DNA of 64,000 bases from Tenebrio molitor. Its lineage: Eukaryota; Arthropoda; Insecta; Coleoptera; Tenebrionidae. The stretch covers positions 13,826,001 through 13,890,000 of the forward strand of contig NC_091046.1 in NCBI RefSeq assembly GCF_963966145.1. The letters run 5' to 3'. The stretch's first letter is position 1; the number at the start of each line of letters is the position of its first letter. The notes beneath the pieces were generated by a model. It made no database searches and was not told where the DNA came from. It saw only the letters and a list, made by a program, of their open reading frames with translations. Shown here piece by piece: positions 63,791 through 64,000 of the stretch. A program made the position numbers and the translations under genes.

Positions 63791-64000
63791 GTACTATCGC
63801 GGCCAAAATACTTTGGTCGTCACTTTTTGACACTTCAAATGTAAATCAAGTATTAATGTCAATATACATGACAATTTTAAATTATTCTTGTCAAAAATAT
63901 GGCACCTTCAGTTTTTGATAAATATAGAATCGTCTTACTTGCTTCTGAAGGTCGTCTAAACCACGACCATGTTGATCTTTTGCTTTTGAACCCTGCCTCC
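63791..64000 (+). mobile_element. Start of another element, cut by the window edge
   Basis: GTACTATCGCGGCCAAAATA directly follows the previous right end. An open frame starts at ATG 63899 (MAPSVFDKYRIVLLASEGRL) and runs to the window end without a stop. It may be a transposase N-terminus; not recognised, and the right end is missing. Confidence 0.4.

Noticed and set aside
1..64000. tRNA, rRNA, CRISPR, LTR retrotransposon or viral insertions
   Set aside because: I looked for conserved cores and found none convincing by eye; a tRNAscan and RepeatMasker-type search would decide.

Overview
The window is nuclear DNA of an insect, most likely a beetle. It is AT-rich, its genes have many small exons separated by GT-AG introns, and the introns are packed with short inverted-repeat transposons. 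The beetle guess rests on a short run of the coleopteran-type telomere unit TCAGG at about 30,086 and on the general look of the repeats; it is an inference. I see no bacterial-style operons, rRNA, tRNA or CRISPR.

Region 1 (1-5,750): a small two-exon gene on the + strand for a secreted protein of 107 residues. It has a signal peptide, a six-cysteine module and a complete WAP four-disulfide core. Its 5-kb intron is filled with nested inverted-repeat elements.

Region 2 (about 6,200-60,600): one large + strand gene, the insect RhoGEF2 (relative of vertebrate ARHGEF11/ARHGEF12). I rebuilt 29 coding exons whose phases all match: 5,034 nt, 1,677 residues. Domain order is SxIP-like motif, PDZ, coiled coil, proline-rich linker, RGS-like, C1 zinc finger, long linker, DH, PH, C-terminal coiled coil. 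The gene splits into an N-terminal block (17-23.5 kb) and a C-terminal block (50.5-59.7 kb) across a 27-kb intron. Two open exons that begin with ATG (37,266-37,371 and 49,135-50,422) end in the same phase as exon 15. They look like alternative first exons giving DH-PH proteins without PDZ, RGS or C1 (about 866 and 1,260 residues). A third candidate exon (56,353-56,520) lies inside the PH domain.

Region 3 (60,600-64,000): three transposon-like units placed end to end: a decayed Tc1-type element, an unclassified 1.6-kb inverted-repeat element, and the start of another element cut by the window edge.

The mobile-element content is dominated by TA-flanked inverted-repeat and foldback elements, several of them nested. 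There are also transposase remains of the DUF4817/mariner type, a MULE-type fragment and a Tc1 type. All protein identities come from reading the sequence. Splice joins are predicted from GT/AG sites and phase, with no transcript evidence.
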